Shown here piece by piece: positions 22,601 to 30,645 of a stretch of DNA of 37,857 bases. The notes under the pieces are model-generated. The model ran no database searches. It was given only the letters and a program-made list of their open reading frames with translations, and was not told the DNA's origin. Position numbers and translations under genes: made by a program. The DNA comes from Aureobasidium sp. EXF-3400 (lineage: Eukaryota > Ascomycota > Dothideomycetes > Dothideales > Saccotheciaceae), in assembly GCA_024195585.1 (NCBI GenBank), contig SWBL01000416.1:1-37857 (forward strand), written 5' to 3'. Position 1 is the first letter of the stretch. The number at the start of each line of letters is the position of its first letter.

Positions 22601-24750
22601 ATGGCGAGCCTCTTGAGCTGGCCAGAACGTTCGCTCTTTGGGTAGCATGGAAACGAGGCAATGAAGATCCACCGGCTTGGGCGCATCCTGATGCTGATCT
22701 TCCAGATAAGGAGAGTGCTGCCCCCAAAAAGCTGAGCGCCCGAGCACTGAAGGCTATGCAAAGACAAGAAGCATTTGAGGCTTACAGAGTCGCTCCCGAG
22801 AGACAGTCTGCTCGCCAAAATGCATCTCGAGAGCCCGAGCTCACCACCGCTATGGCACCTATGCTTTCGATGCCTTCTGCATCTGTTCCTCAAACACAAA
22901 CTACACCTGGCCCTAGCAGTCAGCACACGAGCACACCGAAAACATCAGTGCTCGGCCCTAAGAGGGTCGCCTGCGATGCATGTCGGAAGCGTCGGATCAA
23001 GTGCAAGCATAAAGACGTTGTCACTACAAGCACACCATTTGGCCAACCAGCTGTGATATTCCAGTCGACACCATCCATTGATGGGGCTGGTGAAGCTGCG
23101 CCTATCGATTACCCAAGGAGGGACTCTCGCGATTTCTTTGCTGCTAGCACTACAAGTCCTGTAAAGGCGCCTGAGCAAATCACGCCGATAACACCCTTTA
23201 GCCAGCCTCTACCGAACTCTGAGCAACATATGCTAAACACGTCAAGTATTCAGAGTCTGCAGAATCTCCAGGGTTCGCAAGTCCTGCAGAATGGACACCA
23301 CAATCCGATGGTGGGCATAGCTCCCATGGCGCAGATGACCTCGACAGACGGCGTCGGTCCTGCTATTATCCCTGGAAATGCATTGCTAGCAGATCCGAAC
23401 AGCAAGCGCGGCAGGAGTAAGGCGTGTCTTGACTGCCGCAAGAGCAAGGTTCGTGTTTCGCTCTTAATCCCGAAAGCATTACTAACATATAAACAGCGTC
23501 GTTGCATCCATGATGAAAACGGCAAGATCGATCCTGTCAAGGCCGAACAGACACCGGTTCCTCGTGGTTCGGTTGTCTCCAAGAAAAGAAGGACTAGCGG
23601 AGAAACGGAAAGCCCGCTCAAGAAGTCAAAGCAAGCCCGAGCCTCACAAGCTGCCCCTGTGATGCCTTTCACGATGGATCCCAGCTACCAATCCAACATG
23701 GTCTCACCTCAACAGTACAAGCAGTATCCCTATGCTCCTGAGGCCAATATTCCGCACTGGCAGCATGCTTCATACATGTATCCTGATCCAACCTCAACCG
23801 GTGGCGGTGTCATACTTCATGGTGGTCCATATCATCAACAGTCTGATTTGAATGGACCTTACAACGCGCAATCGTTGGAGCAGTTGGCAAATGAAGTCCT
23901 TGACTCTAGATATGTCAACGATGGAGATTATACTGTACCTCAAGCCAATGGTGACAGTCTGCTTCATCCTGCGTTACAGCAACAAGGATCTGTCTCGAGT
24001 CAGAATTCAGGACACCGGGAGAATGCATCCCCTTCGCTAGCCAAAGCATACCCAAGCAGCCATGTTCCGGCTGACCTTGATCATGCTGGTCGGCGCGCCG
24101 ATGCCAATGAGACTGAATATCAACCGAGCTCGTCTGGCGGACCCGTGCAGCCTCACACCACTGACTCTTCAGGACTATATCCCCAGAGTGGACCTGATGT
24201 GACAAAGACTCCCAGAGAGGTTATGATGCACAGTGCACCACTTGACAACGGCTTGGCTCATGCTGCCCCTGTCCAGCCAGCTCAAGAAGCTGCTGCTCCT
24301 CTCGTCGACGCACCTTTGGCACCTACCAAAGACGCTGACACATCGCCCGAGAAGTCGGCAGCTTCACTTGCTGTAGCACTTCCCACAGGTCTGGCTAGCA
24401 TACCACTCTATCAACCCCCGGCACCACCATTAACGAAATCCCAGACTCCTCGAACTGAGCGCCACTCTTTCAGTGTTAGCACAGAAAACCCGAACATTCC
24501 CGTGCAAAGGTCTCTTAGCAAGACGCCTGTACCATCGCAAATTACACCAAGCATGGAGCTCAAGACTCCTGGAAGCACGAAACGCAAGCGAGATAGTCTC
24601 TCGGCCACACCAGGTACGGCAAAGTCAAAGAAGTTTGAACACATGATCAGAGAGAAAAGCATAGTCGAGGAAGAAGAAGAACAAAGCATGCAGCTCGCAC
24701 GAGAGCTGCAAGATCAGGACTGGGGCTTGCGCCGGAGAAGCAGGTATTAA
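19642..24750 (+). CDS. JHD1: JmjC-PHD histone demethylase, JHD1/KDM2 type
   Basis: Exons 19642-23448 and 23497-24750 give 1686 residues. Domains: a Pro-rich disordered N-terminus; a basic AT-hook-like stretch RPRRGWPKGKPRGPRNK (about 352-368); a PHD finger at about 462-514 with C4HC3 spacing (CASC...WISCNGCQLWFHFDCAG...CKAC); and a JmjC domain at about 740-860. Fe(II) ligands are His763 and Asp765 in FHIDFGG and His835 in GWIHAVW; Lys780 in RGKKTFFFIPP is the likely 2-oxoglutarate contact. The JmjC segment closely follows KDM2A/JHD1, which demethylate H3K36me1/2. Two further motifs of Zn2Cys6 first-half type (C-x2-C-x6-C) lie at 1111-1121 and 1262-1272; the second is complete only if the in-frame 48-nt intron 23449-23496 (GTTCGT...ACTAAC...AAACAG) is removed. 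The tail has an acidic helix and RRRSRY. The start MDPTMPF is the first ATG of the long frame. Confidence 0.93.
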   Translation: MDPTMPFAPRSRSTFKPPPRPIDPYARPPSPDSPEWEPLSPPRPIEPTFNYPAVAQSAPSTRVPLPTAPQPSEKPRGHKRSPSTIEALADVALSTSPQLPPAAPSVQPSADNFVTPGPVRGTKRARSDAGPGPQPYPYPARPSSSHHFSNPGVPPLAYNTDRQRRQSTNTATVTSLEDAELLLNFAGRIASQPPPPAPPRHHAPPLGPSAIPANFYTGPQAPPPHPYPYVPPPPYAARVFVPEPVASVAAPSVISENASASLPSPQDTNEDEKSTDTDKEIIQGSENDPLAVAVVSEPPRVRAPQQTHTPPEEERRISEQGAAQVVLPSQETTELPAGSVEQHLPTDAPAARPRRGWPKGKPRGPRNKNSTTTKPRSSARRSRASTAKSAADSSDSSAEEKRPRRKSDSDLSLPYSEQLQTRSGDARAATVPPSLRYEILQLLTKPTPVPRKPSKEVQETVCASCALTRESNHGELDQWISCNGCQLWFHFDCAGFKNERDVRDVSKFFCKACEPKHGSTTFVRKSSRAHAAVDYAGLNQGILKTSDDNPEHHYIQPIKDGSFTFDQEMFPRMRPELVTREFFETCSSFSEPVVIPAEYNPKLSDQQPVSAPDIEEHDVTFTGLEEEEALLRDFEYETVPDDGQDRLDMVVPRGLTVRHVAELVGPHEPLEVIDVKTQGTEGKWNLAKWADYYEADGEKAVRNVISLEVSSTKLGRLLRRPKVVRDIDLQDSVWPDEETLKGNFPKVQFYCLMSVADSFTDFHIDFGGSSVYYHILRGKKTFFFIPPKPGHLKKYEDWNNSHEQNFTWLPDATKECYRVDLSAGDTMLIPSGWIHAVWTPENSLVIGGNFLTRMHYSTQFRIVDIEKAIKTPQKFRYPHFQKVMWYTVIKYLETDPLPAEVAQVFYNGARFIRERPVWEQFDQHGKLSSCAPGSAHYNCRYYSQAELDGLPDLINFIFRTVMIALGRIEGVTEDTRKKVMRSIPKSHGEPLELARTFALWVAWKRGNEDPPAWAHPDADLPDKESAAPKKLSARALKAMQRQEAFEAYRVAPERQSARQNASREPELTTAMAPMLSMPSASVPQTQTTPGPSSQHTSTPKTSVLGPKRVACDACRKRRIKCKHKDVVTTSTPFGQPAVIFQSTPSIDGAGEAAPIDYPRRDSRDFFAASTTSPVKAPEQITPITPFSQPLPNSEQHMLNTSSIQSLQNLQGSQVLQNGHHNPMVGIAPMAQMTSTDGVGPAIIPGNALLADPNSKRGRSKACLDCRKSKVRVSLLIPKALLTYKQRRCIHDENGKIDPVKAEQTPVPRGSVVSKKRRTSGETESPLKKSKQARASQAAPVMPFTMDPSYQSNMVSPQQYKQYPYAPEANIPHWQHASYMYPDPTSTGGGVILHGGPYHQQSDLNGPYNAQSLEQLANEVLDSRYVNDGDYTVPQANGDSLLHPALQQQGSVSSQNSGHRENASPSLAKAYPSSHVPADLDHAGRRADANETEYQPSSSGGPVQPHTTDSSGLYPQSGPDVTKTPREVMMHSAPLDNGLAHAAPVQPAQEAAAPLVDAPLAPTKDADTSPEKSAASLAVALPTGLASIPLYQPPAPPLTKSQTPRTERHSFSVSTENPNIPVQRSLSKTPVPSQITPSMELKTPGSTKRKRDSLSATPGTAKSKKFEHMIREKSIVEEEEEQSMQLARELQDQDWGLRRRSRY

Positions 24751-25299
24751 TTGAGAGCTTGGTAAAGCTCGAGTCATTCGTTTTGAAGAGTAGATTCCAT
24801 ATTTATATTTGCGGGTGGGTCATTGGCGTTATGCATGCATGGAAGGAGGGCAAGTTGGTCAGCAATGAAGGAACGAACAGGAGCGGTATCTTGGGACTGT
24901 TTTCACAGGCAGAGGGAGGCTAATTAATTGCCTTGGGGCGTTCATAAGGAGGGTCAGCCAGCCTGAATTCTGCTGAGCAATTCACTTTTCGCTATAACTC
25001 GTTCTTATGTCGTAGCGCAAGCGATCTAAGTCAGTGGTTTTGTGAGGGTGAAGTTGCAAGTGAAATGTGACGTCGGCTTCAGATGGTCGAACATCAAGGT
25101 AGAAGACAAGAATAGATTGAGGCTCTGCGGCGGAGGTCAGGGTCGCGCTTTGAGGTTCAGGACTTGGACGTCACATCTTTCTCCGCTTCCTTCGTCATTC
25201 AGAGAGCAGCACTTTAACCTTCGCTCTTCATCACGACACCGCCAACTATCTCTTCAAGTTCCTCGCTTAGGTACAAGACTCCGAGGCCTACCATTCGCC
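24751..25299. other. Intergenic, 3' flank of JHD1 and 5' region of PRKRIP1-like gene
   Basis: The last part (25170-25299) is pyrimidine-rich and probably 5' UTR. The next gene's frame stays open upstream to 25042, but that extension has no family similarity. I see no other gene. Confidence 0.5.
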
Positions 25300-25884
25300 A
25301 TGTCAGAAAACATACCCGAATCAGTCCCTGTCCATCGCGACCCGCGCAGCGGCCAAGCAACAAAAAAACGCGCCCTCTCACCCCGAAGCAAACAATCCGC
25401 ACATCTGGAAGCACTCTTCGCAAACCCAGACAAGCCAATCAACCTTCCTTCAACCTCTACGAACAAATCCTCCACACTACCCCCCGAGATCGTAGCCAAC
25501 GTTCAAGGATCCAGCGCCGGCGCAGGCAGCGGAGAATTCCACGTGTACAAAGCGAGTCGACGACGCGAGTATGAAAGACTACGAGCCATGGACGAAGAGA
25601 AAGATGCAGAAGAGAAAGATGCAGAGTTTGAGGTTAGAAGAAAAGAGCAAGAGAAGAAGGATGCGGAAAAGACGGAGAAGAATCGGTTGAAGAGGGAAAA
25701 GGCTAGGCAGAGGAAGGAGAAGAGTAAACTTGGTCCTCAGCAGAAGGATGGGAATGCTGAAGAGGCAAAGAAGGAGGGGAAGAAGTTTAAGCCTAATGTT
25801 GCGGTGAAGATGAATGGAAAGGATGATGGCGAGACAGGTCCTGTCGTTGAGGAACAGGGTATTGTGTTTTTGGATGAGGATTGA
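25300..25884 (+). CDS. PRKRIP1-like (DUF1168) protein, likely spliceosomal
   Basis: Single exon, 194 residues. The family hallmark GAGSGEFHVYKASRRREYER (about 74-93) is nearly the same as in animal PRKRIP1. It is preceded by the conserved short segment LEALFANPDKPINLP (36-50) and followed by a long Lys/Glu/Arg helix (about 94-150) that is almost certainly a single alpha-helix or coiled coil. Human PRKRIP1 is known as a PKR-interacting protein and as a component of late spliceosomes, where its helix bridges parts of the complex; the fungal protein should be nuclear. The C-terminus ends in an acidic EEQGIVFLDED. The start at 25300 was chosen because the upstream in-frame ATG at 25042 adds 86 residues unlike the family. 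Confidence 0.9.
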   Translation: MSENIPESVPVHRDPRSGQATKKRALSPRSKQSAHLEALFANPDKPINLPSTSTNKSSTLPPEIVANVQGSSAGAGSGEFHVYKASRRREYERLRAMDEEKDAEEKDAEFEVRRKEQEKKDAEKTEKNRLKREKARQRKEKSKLGPQQKDGNAEEAKKEGKKFKPNVAVKMNGKDDGETGPVVEEQGIVFLDED

Positions 25885-26283
25885 GCAACACGGCCTTGTC
25901 GAGCATGAGGATCTGGATGTCACCGATTCGACAACCAAGAAACGACTCAGAACCTGGTACGGCCGTCACCCACACTGGACTCTCACCAATATGAGCTACA
26001 TTCTTGGACTCTGCTATGCTTCCCATTGAAACACCACATATTACGACGACAAGCACTTGCTCTCTTTGCCGACTTGAGCAACTGAATGACTTGCCGCGGA
26101 CCAAGATATCCTTTCCTCACGAACAATCGGAGCGAACTTCTTCGTGATCTTCTGACAACACTCGGAACAGCCAAAGCCAAAGCCGCTCAAACCTGCTCAC
26201 ATCCAAAGTCAATTCACCCCGCCACCATCAGCACCACCAACCATTATATTCAAGATATCTTAGGTCCCTTTCAACCAAACAAA
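25885..26283. other. Intergenic between PRKRIP1-like gene and tRNA-like locus
   Basis: About 400 bases, probably the 3' UTR of the PRKRIP1-like gene and flank of the tRNA-like locus. No supported gene. Confidence 0.5.
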
Positions 26284-26428
26284 GCCGTGGTGGTGTAGTG
26301 GTATCACGCCCGATCCTAAAATCCTAAATTCCTATTCGCTTACCTAAGTCCCTAAATTCGCTTACCTAAACTCCTAATACTCTCTCTCTGGGATCGGGAG
26401 GTCGCAGGTTCGATTCCTGCCCACGGTG
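26284..26428 (+). tRNA. tRNA-like gene with long intron; isotype uncertain
   Basis: The flanks form a full cloverleaf. Acceptor arms are GCCGTGG (26284-26290) and CCACGGT (26421-26427; position 1:72 is G:T), with discriminator G. The D arm is GTGTAGTGGTATCAC, the anticodon stem CCCGA (26309-26313) pairs with TCGGG (26394-26398), the variable loop is AGGTC, and the T arm is GCAGG-TTCGATT-CCTGC (26404-26420). A T6 run (26433-26438) could be the Pol III terminator. If the intron follows position 37 as usual, it is about 26320-26392 (73 nt). The anticodon read at the standard position is then CTA, and position 33 is C instead of the near-universal T. Both are abnormal, so this may be a pseudo-tRNA, or the intron may be placed otherwise. 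I leave the isotype open. Confidence 0.6.
26315..26379 (+). repeat. CCTAA-rich repeat filling the tRNA intron
   Basis: Six exact CCTAA units and one CCTAT lie within about 65 bases, and the 14-mer ATTCGCTTACCTAA occurs twice about 21 bases apart. The array begins at the anticodon loop and ends shortly before the TC-rich 3' end of the insert. Confidence 0.75.
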
Positions 26429-26983
26429 CTACTTTTTTGCTTCTCATGCTGGGTCGTTGTGTCTTTGCTTTTTGCTTGTTTTGTCTACTTGTGAAAAAGG
26501 TCCCCGAGCACACTTTTAATCGCAGCATGCATGCTTTCTACTATGCTAGGCTTAGTCATGGTTACAACATGACGAAGAGATTCATACCGAGATACATAGG
26601 CATGGCCGATAAGCATACATATGGCACTTTTATGTCATTCGATTTTTATGGATGCTTGGCCATGGAGCAACTAAAATGCTCCGACTATCCACAGACACAT
26701 GAAAATGTTGCTAAGACCATCGTCAGGCAAGACTCCGTGGATATTGGAACCATTACGACCATCGTTGATACAGCTCGAGGGCTGGATAGCATGTGGTCAG
26801 GGTATTATCCGAGTGACTGAGGTTTTTTCCTGTTATGGAAATCATGTTCGACGCCGACCGCTCTTGCTGGTGGTACCGTTCTCTCGGGCTCGCTTAGTTC
26901 ATTTACAGCCGTACGTGCACTCAGCATAAAATAGATGACACTCGACAGGCCGGATGACTCAGAAGTTGAGAACCTGCTCTGCA
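26429..26983. other. Interval between tRNA-like locus and transporter fragment
   Basis: A plus-strand open frame spans about 26437-26820 (127 codons) and contains the moderately protein-like segment FIPRYIGMADKHTYGTFMSF, but I recognise no family and see no good start. The missing N-terminal half of the downstream transporter is not detectable here. Confidence 0.4.
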
Positions 26984-27846
26984 GGATCTGTGATGCCAAA
27001 AATCTTGAAAGTGATTGGTCTGGGTATCAAAGAAGGGTTCTCACTCAGTGCCACCGAACCAAAAGTACAGATGGATAAACACGGTCGTGAGGTTCCATGG
27101 AACGAAGAGTTTGTGAATGGTGTTAAATCTGCTCTCGTAGCATGCCAGATATGGTAAGCCTGTTGAATATCCACTTGAAGCGGATGGTCCCGACTGACAT
27201 ATACTGTAGTCTTGCATTTCCTATCGTCTGGTTGTGCTGGGGCCAAACTTACAATAACTTGATCTCGCAGGCGGGCCAATTGGAAACGTATGGCATACCC
27301 AACGATGTCATGCCGGCATTCAATCCGATCGCTTGTATCATCGCCGGTCCAGTCATCCAACAATGGTTGTTTCCATTGCTCAATAGACGCAAGATACCTT
27401 TCCGTCCCATCGCGAGAATCTCAGTCGGGTTCTTTCTGATGGGGGCTTCGCTTGCATGGGCTGCCGGACTACAAGCATTCGTATACCATGCGAAGCCGTG
27501 TCACAGCCATCCATTGACCTGTTCTACTGGCGACGGCGGGCCACAGCAGGTCAATGTATTTCTGCAGATACCTTGCTACGTCCTCATGGCCGTCGGCGAG
27601 ATTTTCTGCGTCGCCACCGGATCCGAATCTTGCTATTCTCGAGCGCCCAAGAGTATGAAGTCGATTGTGCAGGCTCTTTTTGTGGGTACGGCATCGATAA
27701 GTTATGCCCTTGGTATTGCGATCTCTCCTGTCGCGAAAGATCCTCACATGGTCGTCTTCTACGCTTGTTTAACAGGCGTGCAGATCGCCATAACCATACT
27801 CTTCTGGCTCAAGTTTCGTCATCTCGATAAGGCGATCATCGTTTGA
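26984..27846 (+). pseudogene. 5'-truncated POT/PTR2 oligopeptide transporter
   Basis: The C-terminal part of a proton-dependent oligopeptide transporter is present in two exons, about 26984-27153 and 27210-27846, joined by an intron (27154-27209, GTAAGC...ACTGTAG) that restores a Cys codon. Recognisable parts are the loop DKHGREVPWNEEFVNGVKSA, the helix LAFPIVWLCWGQTYNNLISQ, the segment GIPNDVMPAFNPIACIIAGP, and late helices including LQIPCYVLMAVGEIFCVATG. About 270 residues remain; full fungal PTR2 proteins have about 600, so the first half (helices 1-6, with the ExxER proton-coupling motif) is missing. No start codon fits the truncation. The remaining frame is intact and ends at a normal stop, which suggests a recent loss, or an N-terminal exon too diverged for me to see. 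Confidence 0.75.
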
Positions 27847-28527
27847 GGCGTCGCAACATAGCATCTAGTATAGTATCTAGATTCGGAAGAACATTTCGTT
27901 CGAATCCAGAAAACCTAATTACGAAAATCAGCAAGCACCAGTCGAGATAAAAAAAAGTTTCCATCGTGCGATCAAAACATTGCCAATTGGTCCTACTGCA
28001 TGCTACATTTGTGTAGGATAGTATGGAAAGGAATAAATACTTTCTCCCTGTGTGCTAAAGACTGTCACAGTAGAGCTGAAGAAATACATGAATTTTTCGT
28101 CAAGAACACTGTTTCCATAGAGACATCCTAATAAAGGCTATCTTAATGGCTAGGGTCAAATTTAGAATGCGACTGTGCATTCCATCAGCTTATTATAATG
28201 TTCTTCGACGTAGGATGAGATAGAACAGAAGTCGGAATATCAAGGCCGACGAAGGAGTGGGGAGTGGGTCCGCGAGAGGAAAGTGCAGACGACAGCTTTT
28301 TATACATAGAAGCCCGTCACCGAAGCTGGCCTATCGATATACCCCGTACGATGTGGGTGGTCATTTGAGTCACGCAGTACTCTTGCCGTCTTAATAATCA
28401 TCTTTCCAAGTCTTTTCTGGGTTCGAAGTATTCATACTATAGCGTCAGTCAATCGTAGAGACACGGCGGAGTCGAAGTCGGCCACATAGTAAAAGCTGGC
28501 CATGAGGAATGGCTCATATCTATGAGC

Positions 28528-28612
28528 GGCTCAGATGTACGGATGGCTCAGATGTACGGATGGCTCAGATGTACGGATGGCTCAGACGTACGGATGGCTC
28601 AGACGTACGGAG
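28528..28612 (+). repeat. 17-bp tandem repeat, five copies
   Basis: Five head-to-tail copies of GGCTCAGATGTACGGAT start at 28528, 28545, 28562, 28579 and 28596. The last two have C for T in GATG (GACG), and the final copy ends GGAG. A degenerate half copy (GGCTCATATC) lies just upstream at 28511. The unit length is not a multiple of three. Confidence 0.95.
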
Positions 28613-28886
28613 GGCGTGCTCAACGTCCCATTCATGTTCTGATGCGAACAACCTGGCCAGAGATTCTGACCAAGCCAATGCCGGTTTACTTCAGAAGCCA
28701 TCGTCCTCAACATCAACCCTAATCGCGAGGAACTGACTTGAGAGCATGGAGATCACTGGCGAAGATTTGACGAGTCGCCCCAAATTTCAACTCATCGGCC
28801 ATTCAAACACCACAGTCTTCCAAGAAAAAAAGGATCGGAAAGGACGAAAAGATTGATATCGTCGATTGCAAGCAAAGGTTCATCGC

Positions 28887-28891
28887 AAAAA
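28887..28891 (-). terminator. Pol III T-run behind the 5S gene
   Basis: On the minus strand the 5S sequence is followed by TTTGTTTTTG; the T5 run is a typical RNA polymerase III stop. Confidence 0.7.
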
Positions 28892-28895
28892 CAAA

Positions 28896-29011
28896 ACATA
28901 CAGCAGGGATTCCCACGTGGTCACCCACCGTAGTACTAATCTGCCGTTCAACTGCTTATGTATGGCAGAGCGGACGGGATGCCCAGTTTTCAGCCGACTG
29001 TGGCCGTATGT
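28896..29011 (-). rRNA. 5S ribosomal RNA
   Basis: The minus strand reads as a complete 5S rRNA of about 116 nt. It begins ACATACGGCCACAG and ends GCTGTATGT; the two ends pair (ACATAC with GTATGT) to form helix I. Conserved blocks in the right order are TGGGCATCCCGTCCGCTC, the internal promoter region TGCCATACATAAGCAGTTGA, AGATTAGTACTACGGTGGGTG and ACCACGTGGGAATCCC. Upstream lies ATCAAGC and downstream a Pol III T-run. Dispersed single 5S genes, rather than arrays inside rDNA, are usual in Pezizomycotina. Confidence 0.95.
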
Positions 29012-29499
29012 GCTTGATACAAGGATTTTATCAATAATGATACCTGACATTCTCCGGAGCATTCAGCACACAATCACCATCCCAGAAGTCGAATGCAGTC
29101 TTCAGTTGTGAATGTGAAGCCCTGTGGGTGACAGTCGTTAAGTCAATAATCATAGGTCAAGTATCACACACGCCCAGCTCATATCTTTGTGTACTTCGCA
29201 TAATGTCAAGTCCTGGAGTTGGCCTACAAGTCATCAAATTGATGATACAAGTGTCACAATTTTAACTTCATGTATGTTTGAAAAACAGGTTGATCAGAAT
29301 CACAATCACCTCATCCACACTGAAAAGCATCGCGGTGTGCGCTTGAAGAAAGTCATAAGCTGAATGACTCAATGCTTGTTCGTTTTCATAATTCATGATC
29401 TAGAGCCAGCATCAGTGATTGGTATGATGTGCCGTTGCTCCACTCTAGTGTCCTCATCTTCATTGGACCATTTGAAAAGGAGACTCATTTTCAATCCCT
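29012..29499. other. Intergenic
   Basis: It lies between the 5S gene (minus) and the 3' end of the Asn/Gly-rich gene (minus). No gene is seen. The part next to the 5S gene would hold any upstream element for it. Confidence 0.5.
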
Positions 29500-29998
29500 T
29501 TAGATGAACTTGTTGGCCTCCTGGTCGACAAAGCCGTCGATGGCACCATCGGCACCCTGAGGGACGCCTTCCTTGGTCATGAAGCTGTTGGCAGCTAAAG
29601 CAAACTGTTAGTGAATCATCGCAGGTGAGACTGGAGCAGTTGTGCATACCGGTGTTGAGCATAGCATCTTCACCACCAGTCTTGAGGGTGCTTCCGAAGC
29701 CACCACTGCTGCTGTTGTTGTTATTGTTGCTGTTTCCACCCTGGTTGCTGCTGTCGAAGTTTCCACCCTGGTTGCTGTTGTCGAAGTTTCCACCCTGGTT
29801 GCTGTTGTCGAAGTTTCCGCCCTGGTTGTTGCTATCGAAGCCCTGGTTGCTGCTGTCGTAGCCTTGGTTGCTGTTGTCGAAGCCCTGGTTGCTGTTGTCG
29901 AAGTTTCCGCCCTGGTTGCTGTTGTCGAAACCACTGTCTTGCTGGTTGTTGTTACGACCCTCGAAGGCCTGCTCGGCGTCACGGATGAATCCAGACAT
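29500..29998 (-). CDS. Asn/Gly-rich tandem repeat protein
   Basis: Two exons, 29998-29650 and 29594-29500, encode 147 residues. The intron 29649-29595 (GTATGC...GCTTTAG, branch CACTAAC) splits an Ala codon. After a short N-terminus (MSGFIRDAEQAFEGRNNNQQ), residues about 22-90 are a tandem repeat with units such as GGNFDNSNQ and GFDNSNQ or GYDSSNQ, then a poly-Asn and Ser stretch. The C-terminal 45 residues are not repetitive (GGFGSTLKTGGEDAMLN, then ANSFMTKEGVPQGADGAIDG and FVDQEANKFI) and look like a small conserved helical tail. There is no signal peptide. Composition recalls fungal stress proteins of the Ddr48 type, but I cannot show homology. Being low in complexity, the repeat part could vary in copy number between strains. 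Confidence 0.8.
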
Positions 29999-30529
29999 GA
30001 TGATGGATGTGTTTGGAGTGGTGGGTGGGTGATGTGTGTTGGTATGTGTTTGGAATATGTGATGTGGATGGAAAGTATAAGTGAGGAAAGAACGACTGGC
30101 TTGACCTTCTTATAGCTACCTGTTCGTCACTTGACCGCTTGCTGTTTGGCTTACGCGTAACCATGCTGACGTCTCGTGAGCTCATGCTGCGAGCAAAGAA
30201 ACCAGCTTGATGAGATCCAGACCTTGGAATGAGCCCCCCTGAAGGCAATGACGCTTAGCTCCCGTCCTGCATGGATCGCTTGTCTGCAATTGGCTTTTCT
30301 GGGCGAGGCTTGTCACAACTTGGCTTTATCTGGCCACTAGCAACCAATCAACACTTCGTGCCTGCAATAGCTATGGAACTTGGAAGAGGGGTCAATCTGC
30401 TCGCCTCCTTTGTAGCTTGACCAACTTGACTGTTCAGCTTCGTCGTCAATGACGAAGGACTTGATAGAGAACGCGGAAATAAGTCTAGAGAACGCGGAGA
30501 TTGCCCCGCAGATCGGAAAAGGTGATCAT
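29999..30529. other. Upstream region of the repeat protein gene
   Basis: The first 150 bases hold the 5' UTR and promoter of the minus-strand gene (its complement is CA-rich with a CTTATAC stretch). I see no gene in the rest. Confidence 0.5.
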
Positions 30530-30645
30530 TTCTTTGTGGGTCTCCTCGACCTCCCCAGTACATAGTTAGACAACGCTCGGCGATCTGAAGTATGGCAGTG
30601 CGCTGTAGGTGCCCATTTGCAGCTGGTTGTGACCGTACAGTATGT
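30530..30645 (-). pseudogene. Degenerate 5S rRNA copy
   Basis: The minus strand shares ordered blocks with the intact 5S gene 1.6 kb away: the 13-mer ATCAAGCACATAC that spans the 5' end, then CACA, AGCTG, TGGGCA and CTGCCATAC at nearly the same spacing (CTGCCATAC starts at base 44 in the gene and 48 here), then weaker matches over TAACTATG and GGAGGTC. Many substitutions and small indels destroy helix I at the 3' side and the internal promoter core. Only the 5' boundary (30645) is sharp; the 3' end is approximate. Confidence 0.7.

Larger units (their letters stand above)
27847..28895. other. Intergenic, about 1.05 kb, with a 17-bp tandem repeat
   Basis: No supported gene. It holds the 3' flank of the transporter fragment and the tandem repeat at 28528-28612. 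Short open frames across the repeat exist in several frames only because the repeat unit lacks stops. Confidence 0.5.

Noticed and set aside
26315..26379. CCTAA repeats as an internal telomere remnant
   Set aside because: Spacing is irregular and the fungal telomere unit CCCTAA occurs at most once, so a telomere origin is not supported.
28509..28736. Open frames across the 17-bp tandem repeat
   Set aside because: All frames are open because the unit lacks stops; there is no evidence of coding.
29625..30115. Plus-strand Leu/Val-rich frames opposite the Asn/Gly-rich gene
   Set aside because: They are antisense shadows of the minisatellite; the minus-strand frame has a sensible start, intron and tail.
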